Notes under the pieces: model-generated
The model's database searches: none
What the model saw: only the letters and a program-made list of their open reading frames with translations
What the model was told of the DNA's origin: nothing
Part shown: piece by piece, positions 47,674 to 59,622 of the stretch
Layout of the letters: each line of letters opens with the position of its first letter
How positions within the stretch are numbered: the first letter of the stretch is position 1
Source: Atkinsonella hypoxylon
Taxonomy: Eukaryota > Ascomycota > Sordariomycetes > Hypocreales > Clavicipitaceae
Direction of reading: 5' to 3'
NCBI GenBank assembly: GCA_000729835.1
Contig: JFHB01000171.1
Coordinates: 1 to 64,000 of the forward strand
DNA length: 64,000 nucleotides
Program-made: the position numbers and the translations under genes

Positions 47674-48068
47674 GATGAGCGACGGCTCTCCTTCAATCGC
47701 CAAGGCAGTAGGACGTGGAGCAGTCAACACTCGGATTAAGAATGCAAAAGACTGCTTGCGCTTGACCGGCAATTAACTATCGAGCCGTACGAAAACAAAA
47801 TTTCCACCACCTGGCGCATCTGGATCAGCTATCGCCCCATGACCATTGGCTGATGGGCCCAAGTACGGACCCGTCGACCCTTTATCGATACCCTACCGCA
47901 CAAAAAATTCCTGATAACCACAACCCCTCCATCACCGCCTACCTTTACCACCTGCTTGCCAATACGGATTTCGAGAAACAAACATTCAGGTGGGCAAATT
48001 TTTCTTAACCCTTTTATCTCAAACTGGAGTCTCTACCTTACCGGTTCAAAGCTGGGGGCAACGGCAAA
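47674..48068. promoter_or_regulatory. bidirectional promoter of utp7 and tsr1
   Basis: 395 bp between two divergent ribosome-biogenesis genes. It contains an inverted CCAAT (ATTGG, near 47843) and two RRPE-like A/T tracts (AAAAAATTC near 47902, AAATTTTTC at 47996-48004). RRPE is known from yeast ribosome-biogenesis promoters; its use here is inference. Confidence 0.5.
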
Positions 48069-50605
48069 ATGCTCGTCGCCGTTGCGAATCATTCACATCG
48101 CCCCACCACTAAGGTGTCGCACAAGCCTTTCAAGTCCAAAGCGGCATCGAAGCACGAATTAAGAGATCGTGCCAAAGGTTTGCATTAGTCCTCCAACTTC
48201 TCTGCAATTTCATTTCCTGGGTTCTAAAGATTGCTTGACTAGGACGAGTTCCCAACGAACGAGGGCAAAGGAAGACACCCCACCAACAAGTCATGTCCAA
48301 ATTCGATAGACGAAATCAGGCCAAGCAGGCTCGCTTGACCAAGCATAAGGAACACTTAAAAGAAGCATCGATCTTTCAAGGAAAAGATGGCGCCCCGCGA
48401 ATTGTGGCTGTCGTACCTCTATGTGCGGACGGCGATGTCAAGAAGGCAATCAAGCAATTGAACGAGAGCCTCGACATCAATAATACGATCCAGGACGGAA
48501 ATTTCCGAGTTTCAGTTGATCGATTCAAACAGAAACTCCAATATGTGCCTCTTCAGAGAGAACTTAACGCTTGTCTTGATGCAGCCCGAGTTGCCGATTT
48601 TGTTGTCGTCATCTTATCTGCTCATGAGGAAGTAGACCAATTGGGAGAGCTCATTCTGAGGAGTATCGAGAGTCAGGGCATGTCCACACTCTTCACCCTG
48701 GTCCAGGGCCTAGACAAAGTAGAAACCGCCAAACAGAGGACGTCTACTGTTGGGTCATTGAAATCATTCATTACCCACTTTCACCCAGAACAAGACAAGC
48801 TTTACAGCCTCGATAATAGACAAGATTGCTCCAATCTGATGCGGTCGCTGTGCAACACGACACCAAAGGGAATTCGCTGGAGAGACGACAGAAGCTGGAT
48901 GCTAGCAGAAAATGTCAGATTCGCAACCAACGAAAACGACTCCACCATTATTACCGGTATTATTCGAGGTAGAGGCTTAAAATCGGATCGGCTGGTGCAA
49001 GTCGGAGACTGGGGCGTCTATCAAATTGAGAAGATTGTCGCAGCGCCTTTACCAAAGCACACGAAGAATGGGGAAGAAACAACGGTTGACGGCAATGCCG
49101 GGCAGACGTTAGAGGAGCCTTCCGAAGACCAAGACGACCTGAACGAGCTTGCCCCCGAAGATGTGGTCATGAACGCAGACGATGACGTCGACGCCGAAAT
49201 GGATACTGAGCCCGCTCAAAAAAAGGGAGTGCTGCTCGACGAGCATCACTACTTTTCCGATGCAGATGAAGAAGAGAAGAAGATTAAGAAAAGAGTTCCC
49301 AAGGGCACGTCCAACTACCAGTCTGCATGGTATCTTGACGACGTCTCTGATTCAGGATCCGACATGGAAGACATCGAGATGGATGCAGTAGTAAACAAAG
49401 GTGAAGACGAGGAAATTGGTGCCGAAGATGGTGTTGAAGGCTACGCAAAGTTGGAACCCACTGAGGCCGGTGGCGGTCCCTCTGAATACCCTCAGTCCGA
49501 GATAATGGACATTCCAGATGAGGATGAAGATGCCCGGCAACTCACTCAATTCCGCTCCCGTAAGCGAGATGAAGCCGAAGACGACAAAGAATTCCCTGAC
49601 GAAATCGAGCTGCACCCTAACGTCCTCGCTCGTGAAAGGCTCGCTCGCTACAGAGGTCTCAAGAGCCTGCGCACCAGCCCCTGGCTAGAGGATGAGGACC
49701 GCGCCCATGAGCCTGGAGAATGGAGGCGCCTCCTCCAAATCCCCGACTACAACTCGTCTCGCTCACGAGCTACCCGGGAAGCACTTGTCAGTGGCGTCGC
49801 GCCGGGAACCCGCGTACACGTCTACATCCGTGGACTCAACGACCCTTGCCTCGCTGCTTCACACAAGCCCTCCTCCCCCATCACTCTCTTCTCCCTCCTC
49901 CGCCACGAGAACAAAAAGACTTCATTAAACTATCTCTTCAACCTCAGCAATGATTACGGCAAGTCTATTAAATCCAAGGAAGAGCTCATTGTGCAATGCG
50001 GCCCCCGCCGCATGGTCATCAAGCCCATTTTCTCTCACCCAGGCTCTACGCCCAACGATGTACATAAATTCTGCCGCTTCCTGCACCCTGGACAAAGCGC
50101 CATTGCATCGTTCATGGGACCCGTCACATGGGGTGCCGTTCCCGTTATGTTCTACAAACGGACTGTGCCTGTCCCAGGTCAGACCAACGCTGATGGCCAG
50201 CAAGATATCGGTCTCAGTCTAGTCGGCTCGGGAACAGCCCTGCCACCATCAACATCCAGAGTGGTAGCCAAGAGAGTCATTCTCACTGGCCACCCGTACC
50301 ACATCCACAAGAAGATCGTCACAGTGCGATACATGTTCTTCAACCGCGAGGATGTGGAGTGGTTCAAGGCTCTGCCGCTGTGGACGAGGAGAGGACGAAT
50401 TGGTTTCGTCAAAGAGCCTCTTGGTACGCACGGCTACTTTAAAGCCACATTTGACGGGAGGATCAACCCTCAGGATGCTGTGGGTGTGAGCCTGTACAAA
50501 CGCATGTGGCCTCGACATGCGGTGCCTGTGAAGGGACCGCTTCTGGAACTTGCTGTTGGGAACGGACAGGTTCAGGGACAATCTGAGGATGTCACGATGG
50601 AATGA
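48069..50605 (+). CDS. tsr1: 40S ribosome maturation factor Tsr1
   Basis: Exons 48069..48177 and 48243..50605; 823 residues (yeast Tsr1 788). Exon 1 encodes a basic start with THKPFKSK-like sequence (VSHKPFKSKAASKHELRDRAKG), the Tsr1 signature. Exon 2 continues with MSKFDRRNQAKQARL and GAPRIVAVVPL, the GTPase-like domain without a P-loop. The AARP2CN region, a highly acidic middle (about residues 270-450), and the RIBIOP_C domain (WEDEDRA-type through KRTVPVPGQ, HPYHIHKKIVTVRYMFFN, GYFKATFDGRI) follow. It is a cytoplasmic assembly factor that blocks premature translation initiation by pre-40S particles. The first donor is GTTTGC. It is divergent from utp7. Confidence 0.94.
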
Positions 50606-50967
50606 AATAGATGAAATTGGTCTCATTTCTAGGGTTAAAGGGGCAAATCATGATATGAGGTGGATATGAGACGATCAGAGGCGGGCAAGTTAGACTCCTA
50701 GACATCTAAAACATTGATCTTTACCTGCCAATGTCAAGGCGGGTTCTCAATTTATATGTGTTTCATGTTCGTTTTTTCTTCCCCTACTTCTTATTAAACT
50801 CGGTTGTATCAGCGACACTACAGACTACTACTCAGCCTAATCCTCTTGCTGATCGGCTAGTCTGTTTTTTTTTTTTACTCCTCAACGAGAGCAACTATCG
50901 CGGTGAGGTACGAGGTATCATAACAAGTACGTCGGCTGACTGCACCGGGAATCCATCTGAAACCACC
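50606..50967. other. convergent 3' spacer; no gene
   Basis: About 360 bp between the stop codons of tsr1 and ureG. AT-rich with a T-run near 50865. No gene. Confidence 0.7.
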
Positions 50968-51950
50968 TCACTTCTTCTCCAACGCCTCCAGACCAGGCGT
51001 CGGTCTCGGACCACCCTGCTTCACACGCTCCTCCTCTGCGCCGCTAGCCTTCCACGCACTCAAGATCAAGTTGACGATATGATCAACACCAACATTCTTC
51101 TTGACCTGGGCAAACACCGTCGGGCCTCCTTCCCTCATCTTCCTCGCGTCTCTCTCCATGACGGCCAGATCGGCACCCACCGCCTCGGCCAGGTCCGTCT
51201 TATTCACAACGAGCAGATCACTCTGCGTGATGCCGGGACCCCCCTTGCGAGGCACCTTATCCCCTCCACTTACATCGATCACGTAGATGATGAAATCGGC
51301 CAACTCGCGAGAGTAATTCGCCGCCAGATTATCGCCCCCGGACTCAATGAGTAGCAGGTCGGACGAGAACTTGGCATGGAGGTCCTCCAGGGCCGCGAGG
51401 TTGGCGGAGATGTCCTCGCGGACAGCGGCGTGAGGGCATCCGCCGGTCTCGATGGCACGGATGCGCTCGGGAGGGAGGGCAGCATGTCGGGTAAGGAACT
51501 CGGCGTCTTCGCGGGTGAAGATGTCGTTTGTTACGGCGGCGAGAGAGTACCTCGTGCGGAGGGCGAGGCAGAGGGCGAGCATGAGGGCCGTCTTGCCTGA
51601 TCCGACGGGTCTTCCCTCTCGATTTCGTCAGTCACCTGGCCGTACATGATCTTCTTTTTGCAATAGGCAGCTCTGTTACATGGGGTGTAATTGTATCCTG
51701 TGGGAGAGAATGCCGGAGCCACGGAAACGATTGATGACAATTGGCATGAATGACATCCGGATTGGGGAGGAACTTACCCTCCGATACCGATTGTGAAAGC
51801 GCGGTCCGCCCAATCTCGTCCTTCAACGATGGGCATCTCCCTGCCGATATAACTTCCGGGCCCGTCCAATATGTCATGCGAATGCCCATGTTGCTGAGCT
51901 GAGAGGCCGTCGTGCGAATGGGACGCACCGAGCGAGTGGGAGTGGGACAT
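50968..51950 (-). CDS. ureG: urease accessory GTPase UreG
   Basis: Exons 51950..51778 and 51610..50968; 271 residues; 167-bp intron. The first 30 residues are His-rich (MSHSHSLGASHSHDG, then QQHGHSHD), a likely nickel store. The P-loop GPVGSGKT (58-65) is rebuilt precisely across the splice. TNDIFTREDAEFL, ETGGCPHAAVREDIS (the CPH nickel site), LLIESGGDNLAA and the guanine motif NKTDL complete the SIMIBI GTPase. It delivers nickel to apo-urease with UreF/UreD/UreH partners in the cytosol. No other urease gene lies in the window. Confidence 0.95.
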
Positions 51951-52612
51951 GATGTGAAGCGTGCGTGACGGAACTCAGTCACGTATCCGACTGGCAATGT
52001 AGTGAACGAGCAATACTTAGAATCGGGTGTACCAAATTTCTCAACCTTGACAATAACGAGGAATTCGCCGACAACGAAGAGGGGGAAAGGCAAATACGGT
52101 CGGTCTAGTAGCTGGCAGCCTACCGCGGCTCACCCCGCGAAGGAGCCTTCCTTGGCGAAAAGCGCAGCTGCTTGAGCTCTGGACCCGTCCGCCCAAGCTT
52201 GCATATGTGGTGGGGTGGGGTTCAGTTCAGGCAGACGGTGGGAGCTTTTGGCGAGCATGTAACTAGCTGGAAGCTATGATGGAGCTGCTTAGTCATCGTT
52301 TGCCATAAAATCGCCCGAGCCCGAGCGGAAAGGTAAAGTCTGAGGCGCATGGGTTGTTTGTGAGACATTCGTAGTCACGCAGACCTTGAGGTGATGGGGA
52401 AGATAGAGACAGATAGTCTTCTTCGGTACATAAGTTATAATGTATGCGTCTATACTGTGCTTCGTAATTTACAAAAGGTCCGTCTTCTACTAGTACATAT
52501 CGATCGACTTGGCCTCTCCCACCACAACATGAAATAACATCTCTATCGTGAATAATGGCCACCCAGCGCACCGCATTCTGCGGACATTGTGCGTACCACT
52601 TTACTGCAAAGG
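51951..52612. other. spacer upstream of ureG; no gene
   Basis: 5' flank of ureG and 3' flank of the mitoribosomal gene. The short open frame at 52293-52571 has no recognisable features. Confidence 0.55.
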
Positions 52613-53783
52613 CTAGGCCGTCACATCTGACATTCCAGCACGGTCCAAGGCCGCCGCCTTCTTCTGGGCCATGAATTCACCAATCTTCTCCAGCATCTCC
52701 TCTGTGAGCTCTGGCTCGCCTGCTGTATCCTGTAGTTCTCTCTGCCTCTCGTGATATTCCTCAAGAGGGGTCTTCATCGACTTGATTGCTTCCATACGGC
52801 CCTTCTTCACAACCTCTTCCATCTCCTTCTGTTCTATGTACCATTTCTCATGGCGAGTTCTGAATCTTGAGTACTTGTTGCGCAGCTCATCAAGCACCTG
52901 ATCTGGCATAGGTGGTGCCAGCAGATTGTAGTAGAATGTTCGCTCTTCGACTTGCTCACGGATCGTATCCGCCTTCATGGTCTCGAACTCGGGAACCTCA
53001 ACCTCGGGCCAGGGAATGACCATGTTGAGTGCAGGCACAATTCGATCCCATTTGTTGCCGTACTGCCAGCGATCGAGGGACATATTGGGTGACTGCATAT
53101 TAGGCGGTACAGCCTTGAGTTGGTTAATGATGGCGTCCTTCGTGACTCCAGTCTCGGGGTTCTTGATGGGGTAGACCAGACGAATTGATCCGATGGAGAT
53201 TGGCACCGACTGCGAGCGAACAGGATTGTCAAACATTCCAACTGTCAAAGCCTACATAAATGAAGTGTAAGTAAGGGTCGAACAGGTCCCTAAATGTTTG
53301 ACAAGCAATACAGGTATCGAATCTTACCCTGTGGTGGTTTTGCAGTCTGACAGTGCCGCTCTTTGGCTGCACATCCTTGATGCGATCAATTTTGCCCTTG
53401 TCAGGGCCATCCATAATGACAACTCGGTCTCCAGGAGCAAGATTTAATTGTCGGACACCGCCAGCCCAAGCACATCTTTGTTCGATAAGCTGAGGTTTAA
53501 TGTACTGGCTTGCAAAGTTCGTCCAGTCATGTCGTGCTGACTCTTTCATAGCTCCGTAGTTGTTGAATCCCAGGTCCCGTTTTGGCGCCAGGGGGCCCAA
53601 CTCCCAATCTTCTTTTCTAGCCTGTCTAGATTCCTTCAAATTTTTCGTGATCTCAGCTACAGCGCTTTTCAATGCCTCACGGCTCCGTACTCTGGAGCCA
53701 AGGTTTTCTTGTTCCATCCGCTGGCGTGTTCGGCGGGTTGCCTGACGTTGAGCCTGGGCTGCTCGCTTGACGAGCTTTTCCAT
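52613..53783 (-). CDS. mrpl40: mitochondrial large-subunit ribosomal protein L40 (uL24m, KOW)
   Basis: Exons 53783..53328 and 53251..52613; 364 residues; 76-bp intron in phase 0. The basic N-terminus (MEKLVKRAAQAQRQATRRTR) can act as a mitochondrial presequence. The KOW motif LAPGDRVVIMDGPDKGKIDRIKDV lies near residues 118-140. The downstream part (DIRREQVEERTFYYNLLAPPMPDQVLDELRNKYS-like) and a C-terminal helix are typical of fungal Mrpl40. It binds rRNA near the peptide exit of the 54S subunit. It is longer than yeast Mrpl40 (about 297). Confidence 0.9.
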
Positions 53784-56003
53784 CTTGTCGGCGGTCAGTC
53801 GCAGAGAAAATTCAGTCGATACTGTTTCAACGCAGCTCGATTACTCAATTGGCAACTTGGTATCTCTCGTGGGAATTGCTGCCTTCCATAGACGTATTCC
53901 TCAATGGCTGTCGCGTGTCAGAAGTCTCGGCGGACGATCAGTTGGAGTGAAGCTGGGAAATTCTCATTGTGCCATTGTGCTAACGGAACTAGCCGGTCCG
54001 GGACAAGGAAGCTGGGTTCGGCAGCTCTAGGGTAAGTTGGTTTTTTTTTTTTTTTTTTTTTTAATTGCTCCCGGAGAGCATATATACAGGATCTGCCTGC
54101 AATGTTGAATAAAATCAAAAGTTCCCTCATTTTGTGACAATGGGCAACACTACCTAGGTACTCAATGTCACAATAACCTTATGACTGACCCCTATGTACT
54201 CTGTACTCTGTAGGCTATCTCAGGGTCCGGGCAGAAGTCGGAGCGCCTTCAACAAGTGGACCAGGCACCTGCCACACAACCACGGAGGAAAAGGGATTGT
54301 GAGAGACGTTTGAAGTTGTGACAAGGTAAAATCTTGGTAGTTTAAGCAATGACCTACCGAGAAGGCAGCCTGATTGAGATGACATGGATGAGGTCTGTTG
54401 AGGCCTGCCAATAACTAGTCTGTCACCTACTCTAGGCGTGACGCAGGACCAAACGAAGCAAGCGGCTCTTGCTTTCCAAGTCCTACACTGGCGTGCGCAG
54501 TCCTGGGAAGGAGCAACACAATTGTGTACGCGTACGTGTACGGTGTGCATGTACCAACACCGACACAGTTCAAAGAGCACATATTAGCAAGGAGGCCACA
54601 CGGGGCAAACCACACAAGGGTACGGAAAGCAAGTACATTATGGGCAGCGGGTAAAACACGGCAACCTGGAGAACAAATACAGAAATTTTGTCTTGTTTTT
54701 GGGGGCGACATGTTATTTACTACTGACCCATAGTTACTCCGTACTCCATACCTCCCTCTCTAACCCCGAAAAGAGGCATGTAAGCGCAATGCAGCCCCTT
54801 AATCTTGAACAGCCTCAATAGTGCAGTGAACGTATGAGAACACGTGGTTTGGATATTCTCGAAGCAGAACATCAGGCGTCAGTGCACTTGCACCGCCCAC
54901 TGCCCCTGTAGAGCGCATGACTATCATCGCTGAACTCTCGGCTGTCGTAGGCTGAATACCTAGGTACCTAGGTAGGTACCTACTCAGTTATGGGACTAGA
55001 GACCGGGGCTTCCCCCAGATACATCGAATCTTACCATCCATATGCTCCCAGCCATATGCCCCCTCGCCAGCGCAGGGTTGCAGTCAAGTACTCGTGTTAC
55101 TACTATAGGTACCTAGGAGGTACTTGGTCGCATGGGCGCCGGGGCTTGCACTCCGTATCTGAGGCAGGGACCGCTCCTGAGGTCGACTTGGACACAGAAT
55201 TGATCACAATCATGTGCTTGGTCCTCCTACTGACTGATGATGGAGGACGGCTGGGAGAGCACCAGACACATTGCTAGATACCTCCTAGGTACCAGACATT
55301 CTCTACCTACCAGGTACCAGGTACCAGGTACCTAGGAGGTAGATAGGTAGGTACCTACCTACCTAGGTACTTACTATCGCGTGCTCACCCGGATTCTGGG
55401 GCAGTCATGGGCTTGTAAGCTAAAGGTAATCAAGAACAAACATATTCATACATCTCTCTATGACTAAATGAAAAGCTGTCCCACAATTGATAGCAAAAAA
55501 CTCGACCCTCTCGAATATAGCGGCCCATGTGCGCCGCGAACGACATCCCCTAGCTGGCCACGGAGGCTTAATAGAGGATGGGTGTTCACTGGTACATGGG
55601 TACTTAGGAGGCAAGTACATGTATGCTCAAGGTCAGCCTCACTTGTTGCAGTGTCCTTGCAGCGTCACCCCGTTACTTGCTAGTACCATCACTGAGCGGC
55701 CAGTGAGCAATCCCCCCAAAGCCGCCCCAGTGTCCGGCAGTCGCCTTGCTCTAGCGGCAGCTCTAGCAGCAGCGCAGCAGCAGCAGCAGCAGCGTCTGCA
55801 ATTGTCATTGACATCTTTGCCCCCTTCTGACGTGCGTTACGTCTCCTTCCTCTCTCCTCTTCCTCTTCCTCACCTCGACATTCCTTCTCCGTAAATCCTA
55901 CACTTCATCCAACGCATCATCGATCGCATCACTTCGTCCGCCTCTATCCCAACAGCAGCTTCATCTTCTTTGCTCATCGCCTTTACTCCCACCAATTCAA
56001 ACC
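53784..56003. other. repeat-rich spacer before rho1; no gene
   Basis: 2.2 kb containing a T-run (54040-54061), many TACCTAGGTA units (54957-54984, 55108-55120, 55275-55373) and a (CAG)n tract near 55770-55795. The last ~250 bp are C/T-rich, as expected for the rho1 leader. Open frames here have no domains. Confidence 0.55.
55275..55373. repeat. densest TACCTAGGTA/CAGGTAC palindromic cluster
   Basis: About 100 bp made almost only of TACC, AGGTAC and CCTAGG words, including CAGGTACCAGGTACCAGGTA and TAGGTAGGTACCTACCTACC. It can form long hairpins on either strand. Confidence 0.8.
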
Positions 56004-57304
56004 ATGGCCGAAATCCGTCGAAAGCTTGTCATCGTTGGCGACGGTGCCTGCGGTAAAACCTGCTTGTTGATGTGAGTTGCAGCTCCCTCACCTAGTCCGC
56101 TCCTTTGTCTTCACAGTCAGGTTTGCACACGCACGCACACGCGCACTCATGCACCCAAGGCTGTCTCGGCATTTGGCTCAGTGAGACGACTGCGGCGGAT
56201 GCCAATAGAATTATTGCCTTTGCATTGCAGGGCATGGCCTACTCTAATTTTAATACTGACCATTTCACAGCGTTTTCTCTAAGGGCACTTTCCCCGAGGT
56301 AAGAACAAACACCATAACCTCCTTGCATCTCCTAGCACGGCAAGACGCGCCACGTCTCGATCTGTCGACCGGCTTCATTACGATCGAGAGTCTCTCGCTT
56401 GTGGTGCTGATCGATAATATCGTTCGAGCGTCTGCGACCGGCAGCCTATATCTGCCACTCGCCGTGGGCTGTTGACTAGGTTTCATTTGCAGCGAGAAAT
56501 GAGCCTGTGTGGGTTGGTGACTGCAGAGATCAAAATGCTGATTTCGAAACATCAGGTCTACGTCCCTACTGTCTTCGAGAATTATGTGGCCGATGTTGAG
56601 GTTGATGGCAAACATGTCGAGCTGGCCTTGTGGGATACGGCTGGGCAAGAAGACTATGATCGTCTACGTCCTCTGTCGTACCCCGACTCCCACGTTATTT
56701 TGATCTGTTTCGCCATTGACTCACCTGATTCCCTCGACAACGTCCAGGAAAAGGTATGATTTAACCTTGATTTTCCGATCTCACTGTTCAGGGTGTCAGC
56801 TCGGGCACAAATAAGGGGAAAGACTTTGCTAACTATGCTCGGTATCTAGTGGATCTCCGAGGTGCTTCACTTTTGCCAGGGGCTACCGATTATCCTGGTT
56901 GGCTGCAAGAAGGATCTGCGTTACGACCAGAAGACCAACGCCGAGCTGCAAAAGACGAACCAGAAGCCCGTCACCCCCGAAGCTGTAAATATGATCCACC
57001 CCCCCCCCCCCCCTAACACATCCCACGTGATAGTCCAGCAGTATCTCGCCGTGTCTGCTTTGAGTTGATGATCTAGAGCCGCCAGACAACAGTGGAGCTC
57101 TTCTCTTGCTACAATTCTGAGGCTAACCTTTTCACTCAATGACAGGGCGAGGAAGTCCGAAAGAAGATCGGTGCTTACAAGTATCTCGAATGCTCAGCCA
57201 AGACCAACGAGGGTGTCCGCGAGGTCTTTGAGCACGCCACCCGTGCTGCTTTGTTGTCCCGCAGCAGCCGCAAGAGCAGTCGCAAGAGGTGTCTTGTTTT
57301 GTAA
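56004..57304 (+). CDS. rho1: Rho1 small GTPase
   Basis: Five exons: 56004..56071, 56271..56298, 56556..56753, 56850..56984 and 57146..57304; 195 residues. Motifs: GDGACGKT (12-19), effector loop PTVFENY (36-42), WDTAGQE (58-64, Gln63), GCKKDL and the ECSAK motif. A polybasic SRKSSRKR precedes the CaaX box CLVL, which predicts geranylgeranylation and plasma-membrane attachment. Rho1 activates beta-1,3-glucan synthase and the cell-wall integrity kinase cascade and organises actin. The introns (199, 257, 96 and 161 bp) are longer than elsewhere in the window; exon 2 is only 28 nt. The last intron carries a C-run (57001-57013). Confidence 0.96.
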
Positions 57305-58547
57305 TTAGTAGTCAACTCAGGAGCTCATCCATACCCGATACAACAAACTTGATATTTCTTTGGCGTGCTGGCCTTGGTAATGCAATCATCTCTTCAGTTC
57401 GGATTTTACAAACTTTGGTACGCCTGTTCGGATGAGAAGGGTTGAGAACGGCCTACGTTGGTGCAGGCTATACTGGCTGCATAGGTTTTCGGAATTGGAG
57501 TTTATGTCTCGCCATGCCTCTGTCTTGCTCCTGGACCGATTCCGTAAACGTTTGCACTATAGATGCTCCCGACTTGTACTTGGGTGTTTGATCTTTGAGG
57601 TTCTTCTACGCTAATGGTGAATGGGTGAGGTATGAGGCGCTGTTCTAAGGTCATTCAACACTTAGCACTCGAATCCCATCTGGCATCTTCCTACCTGGTG
57701 AAGAAGACCAAAGAGGTTGTGCGCAGTACAAAGGGCTTATGGGTCTTTCGAAAGCGGCCGTTTGTCGAATCTGACAAGCAGACGAGATGGTGCCTAGTTC
57801 TTTATGTATTTGTCGCTGTATGAGGGAAGGCAGGCCTAAACTTGGGACATGGTTAATTTTGTGTTAAGTGGGCTGGAGATGATGGATCGAGGAGCGTACA
57901 GAAGAAGAGAAGTCAGGAGGATTGATTGTGGATTTGTTCGCACGTTGAGTGGTGCAGGAGTCGTGGCGCGCCAACGCCCGCTACGTGATAAATTCTCGTT
58001 GCTTTTCGCGGTTTTCCCCTCGTTTGTCGTTGTTGCTGTTGCGATTTTTAGAGCAAAATTGTAGTTTTTTTTTTTTTTTTTTTATCAAACCTGGCTATGT
58101 ACGGGGATGCCGTGACGATGTGTTTCTGTGATGATTTCGGGGTTTCCACGAACAAGCAGATGTGCGCTTTAGCAACAGACTGGCATGACCAATTTCACGG
58201 AATGCACAGAAGACAGAACGAATGCTTTAGTTGCCAAGCGAGCGTGTTCAAGTAGCTATCGACTCCAACGTGGCATACGGCCATACTAGTTCTTGTCCTT
58301 TAGCCGTTCTGTCCATCAGCCTGCCAGCATTTCGTGCGAAAGCAACTGCGTGCAGATGGAAGTGCAACAATCGCCACCCATCAAACACCACTCCCGCTGT
58401 AGTCTGCATCATTCATAAAAAGAGAAGTCCTCATTGGCCATCACATGGTTCATCATCATCGTCATCATCATCATCATCAACATCATCAACATCATCATCG
58501 TCTTCGTCGTCTCATGAATTCACCTTAGCATCGAGACGAGAGCCCAG
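57305..58547. other. 3' spacer of rho1; no gene
   Basis: Probably includes a long rho1 3' UTR. It has a T-run (58064-58083) and a trinucleotide (CAT)n tract at about 58452-58510. No supported coding region. Confidence 0.5.
58452..58510. repeat. interrupted (CAT)n trinucleotide repeat
   Basis: CAT units with CGT and CAA interruptions, immediately downstream of the zinc-ribbon microprotein gene (minus strand), likely in its 3' UTR. Confidence 0.85.
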
Positions 58548-58696
58548 CTAGTTGGGGCAAGTCTAAGCACGTCAGCTTTAGTACCAGGTAGGTGAAGCAT
58601 GCTACGTACGGCACCGCAGGAAGTGCAGGTCTTGGAGTCGTTGGCGATGGAGGCGCTGCACTTGGGGCAGGAGGCGTGGTTGGCGTTGACGAGCAT
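58548..58696 (-). CDS. 33-residue zinc-ribbon microprotein
   Basis: Exons 58696..58610 (29 codons) and 58562..58548 (15 nt: four codons and stop), with a 47-bp intron having a GTACGT donor, a GCTGAC branch site and a TTAG acceptor. The peptide begins MLVNANHASCPKC and has paired cysteines C10/C13 and C24/C27 (CPKC, CTSC) plus C31, the spacing of a small zinc ribbon. Most of the peptide is the metal-binding unit, with no signal peptide or membrane span. I recall similar tiny fungal proteins but cannot name a function. It is too short for usual gene callers. Support: cysteine pattern, exact splice signals, in-frame stop. Confidence 0.65.
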
Positions 58697-59622
58697 GATT
58701 AGATGTATTTCTCTAGAGGTTCTTGTTCTTTGGTTTGGGAAGATTGGGTTTGGGGGGACGAGGGTTATTTAAGGTGCGGGGTTGGGGTTGGGGGGCTGTG
58801 CTTTTTATGTTCTTTCTGATTTGCGTGCGTTTTGGGGGGGACTGACAAGAGTGGTTGGTTATTCATGCTTTATTTGATATTTTTTCGTACTGGGACTTTT
58901 TTAATCTCTTCTCTTCTTCTTTCTTTGTTTTGCATTTTCATTTTCATTTTCATTCTCTTTTTCTTATTTGATTTCCCTTTTCTCTTCTGTTTTTCGTATT
59001 TGATTTTCCTTCTCTCTTCTCTTCTTTGAGCATGCCCGCTGCTGACGTGCTTGGTCCTCGTGATAGGATGTGGGGGGGGGAGGGGGGGGTGATGAGGATG
59101 GTACGGCAGTATGGCATGGCATGGCGGCTATGGCGGCTCGCATTATTTGCACTTCACGGTGAAGGGGGGCATCGCCATGTGAGTGGGTATGGATGCATTG
59201 CCTGGCGTGGCCGAGCGGACATTCGGCGTCGTTTCAAACGGTGCTCGATCTGCTGGTTTTCAGTTTGGCGAACCTGGCACTTGAATGCTGGCCATGTATC
59301 ATGCAAGGCCCTTCTGGATACCATGATGCATGTACGTTGATTCTCTCCGGCGTAAATTCCACTACGGGGAATCTTCTGCAAATAGAACGCGCCCTGGTCG
59401 CTGTTTTTAATAATGGATATTGTGTATTGTGCTGGCATGGTACAAGTCAATAAGCGCCGAGGTTTCGGCTTCTGTTTTTGTCTTCTGTCTAGCCGTTTAA
59501 ATTAAAATGTATCCTTATCCCAAACGCCGTGAGTGTTTCCATCGCGCCGGCCATTCCTCGAAAGTAAAACTATACCTGCATGCTAAAATCAAAGCCTGTA
59601 GAATCACAATTACATGGGCATA
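58697..59622. other. spacer; no gene
   Basis: 5' flank of the microprotein gene (T-rich, with repeated CATTTT units near 58931-58950) and 3' flank of the transporter gene. Open frames are low complexity. Confidence 0.5.

Noticed and set aside
47674..47772. TTG-initiated upstream extension of utp7
   Set aside because: The codon is not ATG and the added residues do not resemble Utp7; the ATG at 47673 fits the family length.
59195..59290. tRNA-like box A (TGGCCGAGCGG) on the plus strand
   Set aside because: No GGTTCGA-type box B at the right distance and no acceptor stem could be paired.
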